This document shows positions 6,141-14,939 of a DNA stretch of 25,758 bases, in pieces. This stretch comes from Candidatus Altarchaeota archaeon (GTDB taxonomy: Archaea; SpSt-1190), in NCBI GenBank assembly GCA_030590165.1, contig JAUUZA010000008.1, positions 1 to 25,758 of the forward strand, read 5' to 3'. Both the position numbers and the translations under genes were made by a program. Under the pieces are notes generated by a model. That model was not told where the DNA came from. It was given only the letters and a program-made list of their open reading frames with translations, and made no database searches. Positions within the stretch are counted from its first letter, which is position 1. Each line of letters starts with the position of its first letter.

Positions 6141-8426
6141 ATGCCTAATCCAAGACTCAGTGAAAAAAGATGGAAAATTTCAAAAGAAAAGGAAATTGCT
6201 GAAAAATGGCAAGCTGAAAATTTATATGCAAAACCAACTATTAAAGGAAAACTTTTTGTTATTGATACTCCTCCTCCCTATGCAAGTGGAAGATGGCACA
6301 TGGGTGGAGCAATTCATTATTCACAAATTGATATGATTGCACGATATTGGAGAATGGCTCATGGAAATACTTGGTTCCCTCTTGGAATTGACCGAAATGG
6401 ACTTCCAATTGAGGGTAGGGTTGAAAAAGATTACAAACTTAAGGCCCACGATACACCGAGAGGAAAATTTTTAGAATTATGTAAAACAACTTTAGATAAA
6501 TATGAAAATAATATTCGAGATGTTATGACTTTAATGGGGTTGAGTGTTGATTGGAGTGAACCATATCGAACTGATTCACCTGATTATCGAACACTTACTC
6601 AAAGTACTTTTATTGAACTTTGGAAGAAGGGATTAATTTATGAGGCAACAAAGCCAAATAATTGGTGTCCTGGGTGTCAAACTACTTTAGCTGATGCAGA
6701 GGTTGAACACAAAACTGTTCACTCCCATTTAGTTTATCTTAAATTTCAATTAAAAGAAGGCGGGACTATTATGATTGCTACATCGAGACCAGAACTTTTA
6801 GCAGCTTGTCAGGCAATAATTGTACATCCAGATGATGAGAAATATAAAGAATATCAAGGAAAAACAGCGATTATTCCAATTTTTAATAGAGAAATTTTAA
6901 TTACTCCTCGACAAGAAGCAAAAACAGACTTTGGAACTGGTGCTATGATGGTTTGTTCATATGGAGATGTGAATGATGTAAACCTTTTCAGAGATATGAA
7001 ATTAACTGAAACTATTGTAATTGATAAGGCTGGAAAAATGAATAAACTCGCAGGAAAATATCAAGGACAATTTAATCTCAAAGCAAGAAAAAATATAATT
7101 GAAGATTTGAAAAGTGAAGGGTTTGTTGAAAAGATTGAAGAAATTGAACACGATATTCCAATATGTTGGAGAAGTAAAGATGCACTTGAATTAATTTCAC
7201 TTCCTGAATTTTATTTGAAACAAATGGAATTTACTGAAAAGATTCGTGAACTTTCAGATGAAATAATATTTCATCCCTCTTGGATGAAAAGGCCTTTAAT
7301 TGATTGGATTGATGCTGTGTCTCAAGATTGGCCAATTAGTAGGCGTCGATTTTATGGAACTCCTGTTCCTATATTTTATTGTCCTGACCATGGAGCTTGG
7401 GTTCCTGAAACAGGAAAATATTATGAAAGCTGGGACTTGGTTTTGCCTTGTCCAGAGTGTGGAAAAGACAGTAAGGGAGATAAACGTGTTCTTGACACTT
7501 GGATGGATTCTAGTGTTTCTGCTTTGAAAGTTTCTCAATACGATAAAGACAAAGAATTTTTTGATAAAGCGTTTCCAGTATTTTTAAGACCTCAAGCAAA
7601 AGATATTATTAGAACTTGGTTATTCTATTCACTTTTACGTGTTTATCAAATAACAGGTGAGAAGGCATTTGAACATGTTTGGATTAGTGGACATGTTACT
7701 GATACACATGGAAAGAAAATGAGTAAATCAATTGGGAATGTATTATACCCAGAAACTTTTGTTGAAAAATATGGTGCAGATGCTGTTCGTTTCCAAGGGG
7801 CTGCAGAAACTAAATTAGGTGCGGATATTAGAGTGAATGAAGAAAGAATAAGGGGTGCAAAGAAATTTGTACAAAAACTTTACAATGTTGCAAGATTTAT
7901 TAGTATGTTTGAAAAACCACTAACTGAAGATGATTCACTTCTTAAATCAAGTGATAAATGGATTTTGAGTGAATTGAGTAAAGTTATTAAAAAATCAATT
8001 GAAGGATATGAAGAAATGGATATGTTTATTCCAGCGACAGAAATTAGAAATTTTGTTTGGGATACTTTTGCTCCACATTATATTGAATTAGTTAAGACAC
8101 GTGCTTATGATGGAGACCAAGGAGCAATAATTACTCTTAATTTAGTTTTGAAAGCCCTACTAAAACTTTTAGCACCAATTATACCTTTCATGACAGATGC
8201 TGTTTATCGTGAGCTTTATGGGGAAAGTGTTCATACTCAAAAAATTCCAATTGTAGAAATTGAAGAAGAACACCCAACTGAAAGACTTAAAGCTTTTAAT
8301 GAAAAAGTTTGGGGAGCAAAAAAGGAAAAAGGAATAAGTTTAAAGGAAAAGATTGAGTTAGATGTCCCCCTTGAGCTTAAACTATATGAATCTGACCTTA
8401 TTGCTATGCATCACTTGAAAAAATAG
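6141..8426 (+). CDS. valS: Valyl-tRNA synthetase
   Basis: A 761-residue class I synthetase charging tRNA-Val. Signature HMGG (53-56, the HIGH position) follows PPPYASGRW; KMSKS is at 526-530. ValRS rather than IleRS or LeuRS is indicated by TSRPELLAACQAIIVHPDD and FGTGAMMVC in the editing domain, DTWMDSSVSAL before the second half, and RPQAKDIIRTWLFYS. Two zinc-type Cys clusters are visible (WCPGC, and CPDH with CPEC). It is about 100 residues shorter than many archaeal ValRS, ending shortly after the anticodon-binding helices. The open frame extends upstream to 6045, but ATG 6141 matches the family N-terminus and sits 24.5 nt from the shared TATA box; the upstream residues overlap prf1 and are not family-like. 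Confidence 0.96.
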   Translation: MPNPRLSEKRWKISKEKEIAEKWQAENLYAKPTIKGKLFVIDTPPPYASGRWHMGGAIHYSQIDMIARYWRMAHGNTWFPLGIDRNGLPIEGRVEKDYKLKAHDTPRGKFLELCKTTLDKYENNIRDVMTLMGLSVDWSEPYRTDSPDYRTLTQSTFIELWKKGLIYEATKPNNWCPGCQTTLADAEVEHKTVHSHLVYLKFQLKEGGTIMIATSRPELLAACQAIIVHPDDEKYKEYQGKTAIIPIFNREILITPRQEAKTDFGTGAMMVCSYGDVNDVNLFRDMKLTETIVIDKAGKMNKLAGKYQGQFNLKARKNIIEDLKSEGFVEKIEEIEHDIPICWRSKDALELISLPEFYLKQMEFTEKIRELSDEIIFHPSWMKRPLIDWIDAVSQDWPISRRRFYGTPVPIFYCPDHGAWVPETGKYYESWDLVLPCPECGKDSKGDKRVLDTWMDSSVSALKVSQYDKDKEFFDKAFPVFLRPQAKDIIRTWLFYSLLRVYQITGEKAFEHVWISGHVTDTHGKKMSKSIGNVLYPETFVEKYGADAVRFQGAAETKLGADIRVNEERIRGAKKFVQKLYNVARFISMFEKPLTEDDSLLKSSDKWILSELSKVIKKSIEGYEEMDMFIPATEIRNFVWDTFAPHYIELVKTRAYDGDQGAIITLNLVLKALLKLLAPIIPFMTDAVYRELYGESVHTQKIPIVEIEEEHPTERLKAFNEKVWGAKKEKGISLKEKIELDVPLELKLYESDLIAMHHLKK

Positions 8427-8431
8427 AAAAG

Positions 8432-8439
8432 CATAATAG
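8432..8439 (+). promoter_or_regulatory. Weak TATA-like element of the metallophosphoesterase gene
   Basis: CATAATAG centred about 25.5 nt before the ATG at 8461, in the 34-bp gap after valS. Right position, imperfect consensus. Confidence 0.3.
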
Positions 8440-8460
8440 TGTAAATCTAAAGTTACAAGT

Positions 8461-9651
8461 ATGGAGAGTGTCGAAAGGGCTTCCGACAAAGGACTTAAGT
8501 GGAAGGCTGTCATTGCTGATGCTCATGTTAATATGTTATATGCTGATCCTTGGGGGCGATATCTTCATCCTCTTTTTGGAGATGGGCCTGTTTATTACAA
8601 ATATGTTCAGAATATATTCAGAAAGTTAATGAAGATGGTTGATGACAAAAAGATTGAGTCAATAAAAATACTCGGTGACTTTTTTGATCCAATGCAAACA
8701 GATGGACAGGATATCATTCATACCTTTCTTAAAGATAAACAAAATAAAAAGGAATGGACCCATAAAAAACAAAAAGATATTGAATTTATGAAAACAGTGA
8801 ATGATTATCAAAATATTGTATTTCCTTTAAAAAGAAAAACAAAGGAAGGGAATAAGTATTTTGATTATATAATTGGAAATCATGAATCAGAAATTAATCT
8901 TAAAGAAGCAGGTATAGATTATAAAGAATTTTCTTCAGATGAAACTAATTTACTCACTATGGTTCATGGAGATAAATATGACGTTCCAATGAATTTAATT
9001 CGTTACGGCAGGAATCAATTTGGGCATAGTGTTTGTACTAAGAGGATACCACCTGTTGAAAAACACAAATTCTTAAGAAAAATAGCAGTTCCTGCAAAAT
9101 TAGGGTTTAAACTTTTTGGAGGGCTTTCAGTTTTATTTCATAATTGGACAAAAGATTTGACTTCGCTTATTTCAGAAAAACAAGGTGAATCTTCTCCTTG
9201 TTTTGATTTGATGAATAAAAAATTTGGGAAAACTATTGCAAAAAAATATATGACTTTTGGACACGATTATTCATATTGTGATAAGAGTATTAAGAAATAC
9301 AAGAAGACTTTTGGGAACTTCATAATAGCGGGACACGAACATAAAGCAGGATTATTCTCTGAAGGAGTATTTCTTGGAGATTTATACAATTATGGAGTAA
9401 ATTTTGTTGCTCCAGATAAGGAGAATGTATATGTTTTATTTGGGATGAAGGGACCAAATAAATCCAGAAATTTCGACTCTACATATAATAAATTATTTGA
9501 AAAGGGACACATGTGGCGACATTCACTTTCTAAAAATTCTTGGAAATTTTTAGGTGAAGTTCGTAATGATAATATTGAGAGTGCATTGGCCAACCCAGAA
9601 AAACTGATAAAGAAGAAAGAAGAATATCTTGCACCTTTACTTCTTGCGTAG
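8461..9651 (+). CDS. Calcineurin-like metallophosphoesterase
   Basis: A 396-residue enzyme of the dimetal phosphoesterase superfamily. The ordered metal motifs are DAH (20-22), GDFFD (72-76), GNHES (139-143), HGD (169-171) and GHEH (291-294), so both metal sites look complete. The long insertion between HGD and GHEH (about 120 residues, with a hydrophobic patch GFKLFGGLSVLF at about 215-226) resembles the cap of LpxH/UDP-diacylglucosamine hydrolase-like members (COG2908), but the substrate cannot be inferred and a nuclease or nucleotide hydrolase role is equally possible. No signal peptide. The ATG at 8461 is the first in frame. Its 3' end overlaps fibrillarin by 15 bp. Confidence 0.85.
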   Translation: MESVERASDKGLKWKAVIADAHVNMLYADPWGRYLHPLFGDGPVYYKYVQNIFRKLMKMVDDKKIESIKILGDFFDPMQTDGQDIIHTFLKDKQNKKEWTHKKQKDIEFMKTVNDYQNIVFPLKRKTKEGNKYFDYIIGNHESEINLKEAGIDYKEFSSDETNLLTMVHGDKYDVPMNLIRYGRNQFGHSVCTKRIPPVEKHKFLRKIAVPAKLGFKLFGGLSVLFHNWTKDLTSLISEKQGESSPCFDLMNKKFGKTIAKKYMTFGHDYSYCDKSIKKYKKTFGNFIIAGHEHKAGLFSEGVFLGDLYNYGVNFVAPDKENVYVLFGMKGPNKSRNFDSTYNKLFEKGHMWRHSLSKNSWKFLGEVRNDNIESALANPEKLIKKKEEYLAPLLLA

Positions 9652-9659
9652 AAGTAAGG
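9634..9659. terminator. Hairpin across two convergent stop codons
   Basis: TTACTTC (9637-9643) pairs with GAAGTAA (9651-9657) around a 7-nt loop, extended by CC/GG with one bulged T. The fibrillarin stop (9637-9639, minus) and the phosphoesterase TAG (9649-9651, plus) both lie inside. Same design as at 3794-3816. Confidence 0.45.
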
Positions 9660-10272
9660 CCAAGTGATCTTTTTCATAAGGTTCTAATTTTCGTTCACTA
9701 ATAATTTCAAATTCAGTTTCAATTTCTCTTTTGAATTGAGAAAAAACTTTGTTTGGATTAAGTGTGACATCAATACTTCGAGATTTGACTGCAACGAATG
9801 CAAGCCCACCCTTTTTCAAATAAAGTTTCGCATTTTTTAAGAAAATTTGAGATTGGTTTGGTTGAGCTACATCTTGAATAATAAAATCAACTTCAGGAAC
9901 AATATGTCGATAACTTTCAGGATAATTTGCATTCCCAAAGATGGGGATTAAATTTTCACGCGTTTCAGATAATATCAAAAATTCTCGCAATACACGTGGT
10001 GCAGGGTCTACTCCATAAATCATTCCTCGTTTTATTATATCGCTGATATGGCTGGCAGTTGTTCCACTTGCAACGCCCAAATATAAAGTGAGCCATGTTT
10101 CACTGAATGGAATTTTCATTCCTTTTTGTAATGCAGCCCCAACTTTACTTCGTTTAGGATTCCACATTCTATATTCCTTACCTCGTCTTTTGGTAAGTCT
10201 TTCTTTGTAAACTCGTTGTCCTTTTACTAAATTTTCAGTTGCTATTTCCCGCCCAATTTTTAAGATAGTCAT
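9637..10272 (-). CDS. flpA: Fibrillarin-like rRNA/tRNA 2'-O-methyltransferase
   Basis: A 211-residue archaeal fibrillarin, the catalytic subunit of C/D-box sRNP that 2'-O-methylates rRNA and tRNA with SAM at sites chosen by guide sRNAs. Visible motifs: YRMWNPKRSKVGAAL (family N-terminal motif, about 34-48), SAM motif I YLGVASGTTASHISD (about 64-78), YGVDPAPRVLREF (acidic ribose-binding region), DFIIQDVAQPNQ (about 128-139), and AFVAVKSRSIDVT. Length is normal for archaea, which lack the eukaryotic GAR domain. It follows nop5 after 9 bp, with a weak AGGCGA about 6-7 nt before ATG 10272, so it is co-transcribed and perhaps SD-assisted. The 3' end overlaps the convergent phosphoesterase gene. 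Confidence 0.97.
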   Translation of the reverse strand: MTILKIGREIATENLVKGQRVYKERLTKRRGKEYRMWNPKRSKVGAALQKGMKIPFSETWLTLYLGVASGTTASHISDIIKRGMIYGVDPAPRVLREFLILSETRENLIPIFGNANYPESYRHIVPEVDFIIQDVAQPNQSQIFLKNAKLYLKKGGLAFVAVKSRSIDVTLNPNKVFSQFKREIETEFEIISERKLEPYEKDHLALLLRKK

Positions 10273-10281
10273 AATAATCGC

Positions 10282-11220
10282 CTATTTCAATACCTCTTTC
10301 ACTCTTTTTTCCCATAATTTAACTAATTCGGGACGCTTCTCACCTGGTGAAAAGAAATCAGCTTTAGCACTAAGTGCAATTTTTGTTGCAAATGTTCTTG
10401 CTAATTTTCCTCTCTTTGATACTGGTGCCCTTGTAATTATTTGGTTTTGGAAAATAACACCGTGTTTTGGTGATGGCGTTCCTTTTTGAAGATGTTTGAA
10501 TAATGCTTTTTCAGCACCTAAGACTTGGATAGTACTTGCCGGTAAAAGTGCGAGAGACCTTAAACTTCCTGCTTTCTCTATTAGGCGAGCCCCAAGATTA
10601 GCCCCAGTAAGAGCTTTTACATTTGGTGAAACTTCATCCATGAGTTTGTCTAGATATACTTCAATTTTTGTTTTTGTTTTATACATTTCAAGTATCATTT
10701 CTGCCAATCTTGTGATTGCTTGTAAATCTTCTTTTGAAAGATCAATACCCATACTTTCAACCCTATCAACACCCTTGATAATTTTTTTCAAGAATTTTTC
10801 GTGGTCTTCAATCTTTAATTCAGGGAAGTGCATACCATACCATTCACGAATTCTGTTTACCACAATATTGATACTTTTATTCAAGTCGTCAAGTCCACCT
10901 ACGGATTGCAAAACGAGGTAATCTTTTCCAATGAATTTTTTAATCTGAAGTTTTGAAATTTCAATTTCAACTAGCCGTGAAAAAGTTAGAAATTCTTTTC
11001 TTGAAATTCCTAATAATAAAGCTGCTTTCAATGGGTCAAAAATAGTGTCTTTGATATCCATTCCTTTTTTCTTTAATCCTTTTCTCCATTCTTCAAAGTC
11101 GTTACCAATTAGAATCTTGGCAACTTCCTTAGGGTCATTTGGGAGTTTTTTAATGTCAACAATTTGGTCTTGCATTGCAATTGCGAAGAATCCAAACGGA
11201 GTTTTAGCTAGACTTACCAC
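10282..11220 (-). CDS. nop5: C/D-box sRNP scaffold protein Nop5
   Basis: A 312-residue Nop5/Nop56/58 family protein, the scaffold that binds L7Ae-sRNA through its C-terminal NOP domain and fibrillarin through its N-terminal domain. Recognisable parts are the N-terminal domain (1 to about 110), a coiled-coil-rich middle (about 115-215) and the NOP domain with SPNVKALTGANLGARLIEKA (about 198-217), GSLRSLALLPASTIQVLGAEKALF and the HGVIFQNQII segment. It is short for the family because the charged C-terminal tail is minimal. Start GTG 11220 is supported by a TATA box 24.5 nt upstream. It is directly upstream of flpA, its partner in the same particle. Confidence 0.96.
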   Translation of the reverse strand: MVSLAKTPFGFFAIAMQDQIVDIKKLPNDPKEVAKILIGNDFEEWRKGLKKKGMDIKDTIFDPLKAALLLGISRKEFLTFSRLVEIEISKLQIKKFIGKDYLVLQSVGGLDDLNKSINIVVNRIREWYGMHFPELKIEDHEKFLKKIIKGVDRVESMGIDLSKEDLQAITRLAEMILEMYKTKTKIEVYLDKLMDEVSPNVKALTGANLGARLIEKAGSLRSLALLPASTIQVLGAEKALFKHLQKGTPSPKHGVIFQNQIITRAPVSKRGKLARTFATKIALSAKADFFSPGEKRPELVKLWEKRVKEVLK

Positions 11221-11241
11221 TAAAAAGAATAGGTTATTTGT

Positions 11242-11247
11242 TTTAAA
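11242..11247 (-). promoter_or_regulatory. TATA box of nop5-flpA
   Basis: TTTAAA (minus context CACTTTAAAACAAA) centred 24.5 nt before the GTG at 11220. The rest of the 91-bp gap (to 11311) is T-rich on the minus strand just after the upstream stop, compatible with a poly-T terminator for the preceding gene; nothing else is recognised in it. Confidence 0.65.
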
Positions 11248-11311
11248 GTGTTTTGACTCTTGATTTTTTGTTCAGAAAACTCATTTATTTAACAAAACTT
11301 AAAAACAATCA

Positions 11312-11713
11312 TCAGTTTTTCTCAAATTCTAAATATTTTCCAGCTTCCTTACAAAATTCTTCAAATATTACTGCAATGGCCATATAATCTCTGTTGGTTG
11401 AACCTAATTCAAATACAGCTCTATGATAATTTACTGCAGGATTTTCAGGATTAATGTATTTTGTTTGACCGTCCTCAAAAATCATGTCAGGACCACTAAT
11501 ATTTTTTAAAGAAGGTTCATAACAAGCTGTGATAGGTATTGAACCCCCATCTTGAAAATCATAGTTAATAGTTTCCTCATTACGAACAGCTTTAGAAATC
11601 AGTTCAGAGTCTAAAGAATGTCTTAATTTATATATTTTTTTTTGAAACTTTCGTTCTTTTCTTTGAGCTTTTGTTAGTATTTTCATAGTACCAACATGAA
11701 TTTTACTCTTCAT
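11312..11713 (-). CDS. Hypothetical protein between asnS and nop5
   Basis: A 133-residue protein that I do not recognise. The first 45 residues are very basic and helical (KAQRKERKFQKKIYKLRHS), followed by a mixed acidic part with EETINYDFQDGG, ACYEPSL and a C-terminal helix (AIAVIFEEFCKEAGKYLEF). No signal peptide, membrane segment or metal motif. The basic head and acidic body could fit nucleic-acid or ribosome binding, but this is a guess. The start may be ATG 11713 or the internal ATG 11686 (MKILTKAQ). It is 37 bp after asnS and about 90 bp before nop5, all on the minus strand. A TAATTA at 11729-11734 is nearer than the usual promoter spacing. Length, composition and position support a real gene. 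Confidence 0.65.
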   Translation of the reverse strand: MKSKIHVGTMKILTKAQRKERKFQKKIYKLRHSLDSELISKAVRNEETINYDFQDGGSIPITACYEPSLKNISGPDMIFEDGQTKYINPENPAVNYHRAVFELGSTNRDYMAIAVIFEEFCKEAGKYLEFEKN

Positions 11714-11750
11714 AATCTTTTTGAAATGTAATTACTATTGAGTTTTAACA

Positions 11751-13019
11751 TTAAGGATACGTCCTATTCATGAATCTTGGATATGGTAGGGTGTCCCGAA
11801 CATGTTCTAAATTAAGAATAGACATCAAAACCCTTTCAATTCCAAGTCCAAAACCACTGTGTGGAACTGAACCATATTTTCTTAGGTCAACATACCAAGC
11901 ATAATCTTTTGGATTCAATTTATGAATTTTCATATTTTCTAAGAGTAAATCAAGTTTCCATTCTCTTTCACTTGCTCCGACTGTTTCTCCGACGTGAGGC
12001 ATCATAAGGTCATTGTTTAAAACAACTTTTGGGTTGCTTTCATCAACTTTCATATAAAAAGCTTTCATTTCTCGAGGATAATGTGTCACAAAAACAGGTA
12101 ATTTAGTAATTTCATCCACTAAATATCGTTCCTCTTTAGTCCCAAGGTCATCTCCCCACTTCAGTTTGGGAAATTTAGGTTTAAGAGTTTCAATGACTTC
12201 TTCATATTTCATGCGTGGCCACTTTTCTTTTATCCACATTTCAATTTCACTTCTATCGCCAAATTCACTCATAACATCTTGTCTTTCTTCAAGAATTTTT
12301 TTTATCATAAATTTAATTAAATCTTCTTGAAGATTCATATTGTCTTTGTAATCAGCATTTGCAACTTCAGGTTCAAGGTGCCAATATTCAGTCACATGGC
12401 GATTTGTCCTTGATTTCTCAGCCCTGAAACTTGGAGTTAATGCCCATACTTTTTCAAGTGAAGGTAAAAATGATTCTAAATAAAGTTGCCCACTTTGACT
12501 GAGATATGCTTTATTTCCAAAATAAGGAACTTCAAATAAGGTTGAACCACTTTCGCAAGCAGAACTCACAAAAATTGGTGGACTAACTTCAAAGAAATTT
12601 CGTTTATTGAAAAAACTTCTTGCAGACGAGATTAATGTATGTCTTACCTTCAATATGTTTTGCATTTTAATACTTCTAAGCCAAAGATGTCGATAATCCA
12701 TTTCCATTTCAACACTTTTGTATCTGTGAAAAGGCCAATCTGATTTTGACTCACCAATCACCTCAATTGAACTGGCGTGAATTTCAAATCCCCCTGGTGC
12801 GCGTTCATCTGCTTTTACTTTTCCTTCTACTTTAATTGAAGCTTCAACATCTAATTTACCTCTTATATTTTCATTATTGACAATGGTTTGGATGATTCCA
12901 TTTACATTACGTACAACTAAAAATGATTTTTTACCCATTTCTCTTAGTCTGTGGACCCATCCTTGAATGGAAATTGTTTGTCCTTCCTTTAATTCTTTTA
13001 TTTTGGCTAAGTGTGCCAT
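11751..13019 (-). CDS. asnS: Asparaginyl-tRNA synthetase
   Basis: A 422-residue class IIb synthetase: an N-terminal OB-fold anticodon-binding domain (about 15-95, ISIQGWVHRLREMG) and a catalytic domain. AsnRS rather than AspRS is indicated by GSTLFEVPYFGNKAYLSQSG (the STLF and QSGQLYLES pattern), EYWHLEPEVA, motif 2 FRAEKSRTNRH, PHVGETVGASERE, and the C-terminal VDLRKYGSVPHSGFGLGIER (motif 3) with RDTLPYPR. The presence of the OB-fold argues against the archaeal asparagine synthetase paralogue, which lacks it. It joins Asn to tRNA-Asn in the cytoplasm, so tRNA-dependent amidation would not be required. ATG 13019 has a TATA element 24 nt upstream. Confidence 0.9.
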   Translation of the reverse strand: MAHLAKIKELKEGQTISIQGWVHRLREMGKKSFLVVRNVNGIIQTIVNNENIRGKLDVEASIKVEGKVKADERAPGGFEIHASSIEVIGESKSDWPFHRYKSVEMEMDYRHLWLRSIKMQNILKVRHTLISSARSFFNKRNFFEVSPPIFVSSACESGSTLFEVPYFGNKAYLSQSGQLYLESFLPSLEKVWALTPSFRAEKSRTNRHVTEYWHLEPEVANADYKDNMNLQEDLIKFMIKKILEERQDVMSEFGDRSEIEMWIKEKWPRMKYEEVIETLKPKFPKLKWGDDLGTKEERYLVDEITKLPVFVTHYPREMKAFYMKVDESNPKVVLNNDLMMPHVGETVGASEREWKLDLLLENMKIHKLNPKDYAWYVDLRKYGSVPHSGFGLGIERVLMSILNLEHVRDTLPYPRFMNRTYP

Positions 13020-13039
13020 ATTTTTGTATTATTTCAAAG

Positions 13040-13046
13040 ATAAAAA
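13040..13046 (-). promoter_or_regulatory. TATA box of asnS
   Basis: Minus-strand TTTTTAT (within TCTTTTTATCTTT) centred 24 nt before ATG 13019. It is distinct from the plus-strand element for lon, 16 bp away. Confidence 0.5.
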
Positions 13047-13055
13047 GAGTTTCCA

Positions 13056-13062
13056 TTATAAA
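13056..13062 (+). promoter_or_regulatory. TATA box of lonB
   Basis: TTATAAA centred 24 nt before the GTG at 13083 and 30 nt before ATG 13089; the spacing favours GTG 13083 as the leaderless start. Confidence 0.55.
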
Positions 13063-13082
13063 TGAAAAATTAGAAGGTTAAT

Positions 13083-14915
13083 GTGGTTATGAAAAAGTAT
13101 AAAGGGATTAAAACACCTCTTCCCGCTTCGACTGCTGAAATTGAAATTCCTAAACAGATAATAAATCAAGTTATAGGTCAAGAAAAAGCGTCAGAAATAA
13201 TTAAAAGAGCAGCTCTACAAGGGAGACATGTTCTTTTAATTGGAAAGCCCGGAACTGGAAAAAGTATGCTTGCTCAAGGAATGGCAGAACTTTTACCTCC
13301 CGAAAATCTTGAGGACATTATTGCTTTTCCAAACCCTGAAAATGATATTAATCCAATAATTAAATCCATGCCTGCTGGTTTTGGTAAGCGTATAGTGCAT
13401 CAATTTAGAGAAAAATCCAAAATACTAATTTCTGCTAAAAAAACTTTAATTACTGGTCTCATGATTGCAGTTGCATTAATTACTCTTTATTATACTTTTA
13501 TTTTGAGAGTGCCTCAAGCCCTTTTTAGTGGAATAATTGCAACGGCATTTCTTATGATGATTGGACAACAAACTAAGGCTTCAAGAATTATTGTAGTTCC
13601 AAAATTGATGGTGAGTCATAAACCAAAGGGGAGAGCTCCCTTTATTGATGCAACTGGTGCTCATGAAGGTTCGCTTCTTGGAGATGTTAGGCATGATCCT
13701 TTTCAATCAGGAGGACTTGAAACTCCAGCGCATTTGAGAGTTGAACCTGGTGCTATTCATCGTGCAAATAAAGGAGTTCTTTTCATTGATGAAATTGCAA
13801 CGCTTAGTATGAAGATGCAAATTGAATTACTTACTGCGATGCAAGAAAAAAAATATTCAATTACTGGAAGAAGTGAACGTTCTGCAGGTGCCATGGTTAG
13901 AACAAGTCCAGCTCCTTGTGATTTCGTTTTAGTTGCTGCTGGGAATGTTGAAACACTTAGAAATCTTAATCCTGCCCTTAGAAGTAGAATCCAAGGTTAT
14001 GGTTATGAAATTTTTATGAATGATACTATGCCTGACACGAAAGAAAACGAAAAGAGACTTGTTAGATTTATAGCCCAAGAAGTTGTTAAAGATAAAAAAA
14101 TTCCTCATTTTTCAACGAAAGGTATTATTGAAATAATTCGTATTTCAAAAAGAATGTCGAATAGAAAAAATCGCTTAACAATTAGACTTAGGGAATTAGG
14201 TGGAGTTATTCGAGCTGCTGGTGATTTAGCTAAGGAAGAAAAGGCAAAAATAGTTGATGATAAACACGTTAAACTTGCTTTGATTAAAGCAAAAACACTT
14301 GAAGGTCAAATGGCATCAAAATATATTGAACAGAAAAAAGAATATCAATTAATTGAAACTTCAGGTGAACTTGTCGGAAGAGTGAATGGTCTTGCAGTTA
14401 TTGGTGACGCAGGAATTGTTTTACCTATTGAAGCCGAAGTTGTCCCTGGAAGTGGAATTAAAAGTGAAGTGATTGCGACAGGAAATCTAGGGAAGATTGC
14501 AAAAGAAGCAATACTTAATGTTTCGGCAATTATTAGAAAATGGTTTGGTCATGATTTGAAAAAAGATTTTGATATTTATATCCAGTTTCTGCAAACTTAT
14601 GAAGGAGTTGAAGGGGATTCTGCTAGTATTGCAATTGCAACTGCTATTTTTTCTTCAGTGAATCGTCAACCAGTTAGACAAAATCTTGCAATGACAGGTT
14701 CACTTTCAGTTAGGGGTGATGTTTTACCAGTTGGGGGAATTAATTATAAGATTGATGCTGCCGTTGAGGCAGGAATTAAAACAATATTAATTCCAAAAGC
14801 AAATTTTCAAGATATAGTTACAGATAAAGTTAACAAAATTAAAATTATTCCAGTTTCAAAAATAGAAGAAGTAGTCAAACTGGCGCTTGTTGACCCTATT
14901 AAAGCAAAGGTTTAA
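13083..14915 (+). CDS. lonB: Membrane-anchored ATP-dependent Lon protease (LonB)
   Basis: A 610-residue archaeal LonB: AAA+ domain split by a membrane anchor, then the Ser-Lys protease domain. Visible: Walker A GKPGTGKS (54-61), two adjacent hydrophobic segments at about 121-141 and 145-161 (the anchor inserted in the AAA+ domain, as is typical), Walker B VLFIDE (232-237), sensor region with NPALRSR (296-302), and protease motifs EGDSAS (catalytic S513) and [10 protein letters not shown] (catalytic K556). It degrades misfolded and regulatory proteins at the cytoplasmic face of the membrane and is the main general protease besides the proteasome in archaea. The start is GTG 13083 by promoter spacing, or ATG 13089. 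Divergent from asnS with 63 bp between, each with its own TATA box. Confidence 0.97.
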   Translation: MVMKKYKGIKTPLPASTAEIEIPKQIINQVIGQEKASEIIKRAALQGRHVLLIGKPGTGKSMLAQGMAELLPPENLEDIIAFPNPENDINPIIKSMPAGFGKRIVHQFREKSKILISAKKTLITGLMIAVALITLYYTFILRVPQALFSGIIATAFLMMIGQQTKASRIIVVPKLMVSHKPKGRAPFIDATGAHEGSLLGDVRHDPFQSGGLETPAHLRVEPGAIHRANKGVLFIDEIATLSMKMQIELLTAMQEKKYSITGRSERSAGAMVRTSPAPCDFVLVAAGNVETLRNLNPALRSRIQGYGYEIFMNDTMPDTKENEKRLVRFIAQEVVKDKKIPHFSTKGIIEIIRISKRMSNRKNRLTIRLRELGGVIRAAGDLAKEEKAKIVDDKHVKLALIKAKTLEGQMASKYIEQKKEYQLIETSGELVGRVNGLAVIGDAGIVLPIEAEVVPGSGIKSEVIATGNLGKIAKEAILNVSAIIRKWFGHDLKKDFDIYIQFLQTYEGVEGDSASIAIATAIFSSVNRQPVRQNLAMTGSLSVRGDVLPVGGINYKIDAAVEAGIKTILIPKANFQDIVTDKVNKIKIIPVSKIEEVVKLALVDPIKAKV

Positions 14916-14916
14916 G
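14911..14916 (+). promoter_or_regulatory. TATA-like element of the phosphomutase gene, containing the lonB stop
   Basis: TTTAAG, with the lonB TAA stop (14913-14915) inside, is centred 26.5 nt before ATG 14940. Confidence 0.45.
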
Positions 14917-14939
14917 TGTTACTTTATATTACTTAGCTT

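Noticed and set aside
11751-13019. Aspartyl-tRNA synthetase
   Set aside because: GSTLF, QSGQLYLES, EYWHLEPE and the VPHSGFGLGIER end are the AsnRS forms of these motifs.
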